From Nonomuraea sp. (GTDB lineage Bacteria; Actinomycetota; Actinomycetes; Streptosporangiales; Streptosporangiaceae): a stretch of 8,346 bases of DNA. The stretch spans positions 1-8,346 of the forward strand of contig JABFVJ010000488.1 in assembly GCA_013362835.1 (NCBI GenBank), in the 5' to 3' direction. This document shows, piece by piece, positions 6,617-8,346 of this stretch (within the stretch, counting starts at the first letter, position 1; each line of letters begins with the position of its first letter). Below the pieces are notes generated by a model, which saw only the letters and a list, made by a program, of their open reading frames with translations, searched no databases and was not told the DNA's origin. Position numbers and translations under genes: made by a program.

Positions 6617-6636
6617 TTGATCGACGGCTTCGTCAA
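6617..6636. terminator. Weak hairpin between the convergent SCP2 and HAD genes
   Basis: TTGA-T-CGA and TCG-TCAA pair around the loop CGGCT, giving seven base pairs with one bulged T. It sits between the two stop codons and overlaps the HAD stop. There is no T-tract on either strand, so it is at best a weak bidirectional terminator and may be chance. Confidence 0.2.
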
Positions 6637-7634
6637 CGGTTATGCGCCGGGCGAACACCCTCCTGCCCGAGGCGATCCAGCGCCTCCTTGACGGCGTCCT
6701 CGTCGGCCTGTCCGTCCCCCGCCACGGCCCAGGCCGCGTCGCAGGCGGCACGCAGGCCGTCGACCCGGGTGCCGTCCCCTTCGAGCCGCAGGGCACCGTC
6801 CTTCCACTCGGCCCGCCATCCGCCGCAGGTCCCCTCGTGCACCTCGGGGTAGGGCCGGAGCAGCGCGCCGAGGTCCTCGGCGAGGTAGGTGGGCCGGTGC
6901 GGGGGCGCGGCGGTCAGCACGTCGAGGGGCGTGGCGACCCCGGTGAACACCAGCAGGCTCTCGACCCCGGCGTTCGACGCGCCCTCGATGTCGGTGTCCA
7001 GGCGGTCCCCCACGACCAGGGGTCTCCGGGCGCCCGTACGGATCATCGACTCCCGGTGCAGCGGCGGATCCGGTTTGCCCGCATAGACCGGTTCGACGCC
7101 GGTCGCGGTGGCGATGACGCGGACCATGGCGCCGTTGCCCGGGAGTTCGCCCCGGCCGGTCGGCATGGTGCTGTCGCCGTTGGAGGCCACGAACAGCGCG
7201 CCCTGCCGTACGGCCAGCGTCCCTTCCGCCAGCAACCCGTACGAGAGGCCCGGCGCGATCCCCTGCACCACGGCCACGGGCGACTCGGCGGCCGTGGACA
7301 CGGGCTTCAGACCATGGGCCCGTACGGCCGTCCGCAACCCGGAACCGCCCACGACCAGCACCGCCGCGCCGGGCGCCACCCGTTCGGCGATCAGTCGCGC
7401 GGCCGCCTGAGCCGAGGTCACGACATCCGACGCCGTGGCGGGCACGCCGAGTTCGCGCAGATGGGCGGCGATGGCGGCCGGTGTCCTGGACGCGTTGTTC
7501 GTCACGTACGCGAGGCGTACGCCCTTGCCCTGCGCCTCCTCCAGCGCCCGCCTGGCCCCGGGCACCGCGTGACTACCCAGGTAGACCACGCCGTCGAGGT
7601 CGAGCAGCAGGGTGTCATAGCCGTCGATCAGCAC
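6633..7634 (-). CDS. HAD-IIA family phosphatase, probable glycerol-3-phosphate phosphatase
   Basis: This 333-residue protein is a NagD/PGP-type HAD phosphatase. Motif I is LLLDLDGVVY (nucleophile D12, acid/base D14), motif II VTNNAS (T45), motif III Lys in YAGKPDP (K187), and motif IV VVGDRLDTDIEGA (D210 and D214). The cap between motifs II and III is the IIA type. The core ends near residue 262; an extra C-terminal segment of about 70 residues (GTCGGWRAEWKDGALRLEGD onward) follows, as in actinobacterial homologues. It occupies the position of M. tuberculosis Rv1692, reported to be a glycerol-3-phosphate phosphatase that recycles phospholipid head groups. That substrate is inferred by synteny. 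The start is GTG at 7634 with GAGG (7642-7639) four bases upstream within a longer purine run; motif I begins only a few residues later, as expected. In mycobacteria it lies beside the TPR gene, but here an opposite-strand TipAS-like gene intervenes. Confidence 0.92.
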   Translation of the reverse strand: MLIDGYDTLLLDLDGVVYLGSHAVPGARRALEEAQGKGVRLAYVTNNASRTPAAIAAHLRELGVPATASDVVTSAQAAARLIAERVAPGAAVLVVGGSGLRTAVRAHGLKPVSTAAESPVAVVQGIAPGLSYGLLAEGTLAVRQGALFVASNGDSTMPTGRGELPGNGAMVRVIATATGVEPVYAGKPDPPLHRESMIRTGARRPLVVGDRLDTDIEGASNAGVESLLVFTGVATPLDVLTAAPPHRPTYLAEDLGALLRPYPEVHEGTCGGWRAEWKDGALRLEGDGTRVDGLRAACDAAWAVAGDGQADEDAVKEALDRLGQEGVRPAHNR

Positions 7635-7654
7635 AGCGCCTCTTCCCGTTTGAC

Positions 7655-7671
7655 TCTCACGCCGCGTGAGA
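7655..7671. repeat. Inverted repeat (operator) in the promoter spacer
   Basis: TCTCACG and CGTGAGA are perfect 7-base arms around CCG. The core dyad CTCACG-N3-CGTGAG (7656-7670) begins directly after the -35 box. Its position inside the 19-base spacer suits binding of a dimeric MerR-type regulator rather than transcription termination, and no T-run follows it. Confidence 0.75.
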
Positions 7672-7676
7672 CTTTA
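7671..7676 (-). promoter_or_regulatory. Candidate -10 box (TAAAGT) of the HAD gene
   Basis: The minus strand reads TAAAGT, placing a transcription start near 7664, inside the CTCACG-N3-CGTGAG dyad, with a leader of about 30 bases before the GTG at 7634. A -35 match is poor (GTGACG/TGTGAC 17-18 bases upstream). If real, a regulator bound at the dyad would affect both directions. Confidence 0.3.
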
Positions 7677-7699
7677 GCGTCGCCCTCGTACCCCGTCAC

Positions 7700-7706
7700 A
7701 GGAAGG
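7700..7706 (+). promoter_or_regulatory. Ribosome-binding site of the TipAS-like gene
   Basis: AGGAAGG lies six bases before the ATG at 7713. It fixes that start within a frame that stays open much further upstream. Confidence 0.75.
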
Positions 7707-7712
7707 ACGACC

Positions 7713-8147
7713 ATGTCAGGCGAGCTCAACCTCACCACCGAGGACCGCGCGGAACTCTTCGGCGACTTCGATCATGACGCACACGCGGCGGAGGCCGGCC
7801 GGCGGTGGGGCGGCACGGACGCCTGGACCGAGTCCGGGCGCCGCACGTCGTCGTACACGAAGGAGGACTGGGAGCGGTTCGGGCAGGAGGCCGCCGACCT
7901 CAACGCGCGCCTGGCCGACGCCATGGACTCCGGCGCCCCGGCCGACGGCCACACGGCGAAGGCCCTGGCCGAGGAGCACCGCGCCCACATCACCCGCTGG
8001 TTCTACGACTGCACCCCCGAGATCCACCGCGGCCTCGCCGACCTGTACGTCTCCGACCCCCGCTTCACCGCGTCCTTCGACCGGACGTCCCCGGGACTCG
8101 CGAACTACCTCCGGACCGCCATTCTCGCCAACACCCCATGGCCCTGA
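7713..8147 (+). CDS. Stand-alone TipAS-type antibiotic-recognition domain protein
   Basis: The 144-residue product is a TipAS-type domain, the ligand-binding half of the thiostrepton-responsive regulator TipAL. The frame is open far upstream by high G+C, but the ATG at 7713 has AGGAAGG six bases before it and gives a full domain. Residues about 8-60 are acidic and helical (FGDFDHDAHAAEAGRRWGGT, then SYTKEDWERF). The conserved C-terminal part has HITRWFYDC (92-100), then TPEIHRGLADLYVSDPRF and a final helix ending YLRTAILAN. In TipAL the cysteine that forms a covalent bond to thiopeptides lies in this region; C100 is the only cysteine here and the obvious candidate. No winged-helix DNA-binding domain is present, so it resembles the short TipAS form, thought to sequester drug. 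It lies opposite in strand to its HAD and TPR neighbours, and its promoter has a MerR-type operator. Confidence 0.9.
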   Translation: MSGELNLTTEDRAELFGDFDHDAHAAEAGRRWGGTDAWTESGRRTSSYTKEDWERFGQEAADLNARLADAMDSGAPADGHTAKALAEEHRAHITRWFYDCTPEIHRGLADLYVSDPRFTASFDRTSPGLANYLRTAILANTPWP

Positions 8148-8153
8148 CCGAAT

Positions 8154-8346
8154 TCACATCTCCCGGCGAGCCCGCAGAGTCGCGCGGACGCTCTTCAAGG
8201 CCGACACATAATGCCGCTCGTCGGGCCGCATCGCCACGGCGATGGCGAGCGGCTCCTGAGCGCCTTCCAAATCTCCCGTACGCCACAACGACAGTCCGAG
8301 CCCGAAGTACGCATAGTCCTCAGCCGGATTGGCGTCCACGATCTGC
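8154..8346 (-). CDS. C-terminal part of a tetratricopeptide-repeat protein (cut by window edge)
   Basis: The last 63 or so residues of a protein entering from the right edge are visible; the frame is open to the window end (QIVDANPAEDYAYF...), so the GTG at 8339 is an internal Val codon. YAYFGLGLSLWRTGDLEGAQ and the following PLAIAVAMRPDERHYVSAL form one TPR helix pair with the typical W/G/L/Y/A/A/P spacing, and a basic tail follows (about 12 residues, ending ARREM). Its place beside the HAD phosphatase matches the TPR protein Rv1691 of M. tuberculosis. TPRs bind other proteins; the partner is unknown. Its stop is six bases from the convergent TipAS-like stop, with no terminator visible between, so transcripts probably overlap. 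Confidence 0.85.
   Translation of the reverse strand, partial: QIVDANPAEDYAYFGLGLSLWRTGDLEGAQEPLAIAVAMRPDERHYVSALKSVRATLRARREM

Larger units (their letters stand above)
7650..7680 (+). promoter_or_regulatory. MerR/TipAL-type promoter of the TipAS-like gene
   Basis: A -35 box TTGACT (7650-7655, five of six matches to TTGACA) and a -10 box TAGCGT (7675-7680, TANNNT) are separated by exactly 19 bases (7656-7674). The stretched spacer with a centred inverted repeat is the hallmark of MerR-family-activated promoters, where the activator twists the DNA to realign the two boxes. Predicted transcription starts near 7687, giving a leader of about 26 bases with a ribosome-binding site. As I recall the Streptomyces lividans tipA promoter, its spacer length and the CTCACG/CGTGAG half-sites are the same. 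This comparison is from memory. Confidence 0.75.

Noticed and set aside
6642..7712. Long plus-strand open frame running into the TipAS-like gene
   Set aside because: It lies antisense to the HAD gene with all its motifs, has Arg/Gly/Pro/His-rich low-complexity composition, and is a high-G+C shadow; only the part from 7713 is coding.
8148..8153. Terminator between the convergent TipAS-like and TPR genes
   Set aside because: The gap is six bases and no stem-loop is seen in the flanking 40 bases.
1..8346. tRNA/rRNA genes, CRISPR arrays, insertion sequences or attachment sites
   Set aside because: The window is almost fully covered by protein-coding genes. I found no tandem repeat/spacer pattern, transposase motif or tRNA-like fold.

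Overview
This window is a high-G+C actinobacterial chromosome segment. It holds the conserved block known from Mycobacterium tuberculosis as Rv1691-Rv1698: TPR protein, HAD phosphatase, small acidic ORF, tlyA, nadK/ppnK, recN, steA and steB/mctB. Very strong G/C third positions, frequent GTG starts and the protein sequences fit a filamentous actinomycete. My guess is Streptosporangiaceae-like, but I cannot fix the genus from sequence alone.

The left and central part (1-6131) is one minus-strand transcription unit, read right to left. It runs: 57-residue acidic ORF, tlyA (rRNA 2'-O-methyltransferase), nadK (NAD kinase), recN (DNA repair SMC-like ATPase), steA, steB/mctB, and the start of a further membrane protein cut by the left edge. 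Three junctions are 4-base stop/start overlaps (ORF57/tlyA, tlyA/nadK, steA/steB), so translation is probably coupled. Longer gaps precede recN (94 bases) and steA (73 bases with the start chosen here). The first gene seems to have a leaderless start: a TACGGT -10 hexamer ends seven bases before the A of its ATG.

Rightward of that, a plus-strand SCP2 sterol-carrier-like gene diverges from the operon and converges on a minus-strand HAD-IIA phosphatase. That phosphatase sits in the position of the mycobacterial glycerol-3-phosphate phosphatase Rv1692. Beyond it, a plus-strand gene for a stand-alone TipAS-type (thiopeptide-recognition) protein lies between the HAD gene and the C-terminal end of a TPR protein, breaking up a pair that is adjacent in mycobacteria.

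The most striking non-coding signal is the promoter of the TipAS-like gene. A TTGACT -35 box and a TAGCGT -10 box are separated by exactly 19 bases, and the spacer carries a CTCACG-N3-CGTGAG dyad. This is the architecture of MerR-family-activated promoters and, as I recall it, nearly the published tipA promoter operator. The protein has no DNA-binding domain, so the expected activator (a TipAL-like MerR protein) must be encoded elsewhere. The dyad also lies at the expected transcription start of the divergent HAD gene.
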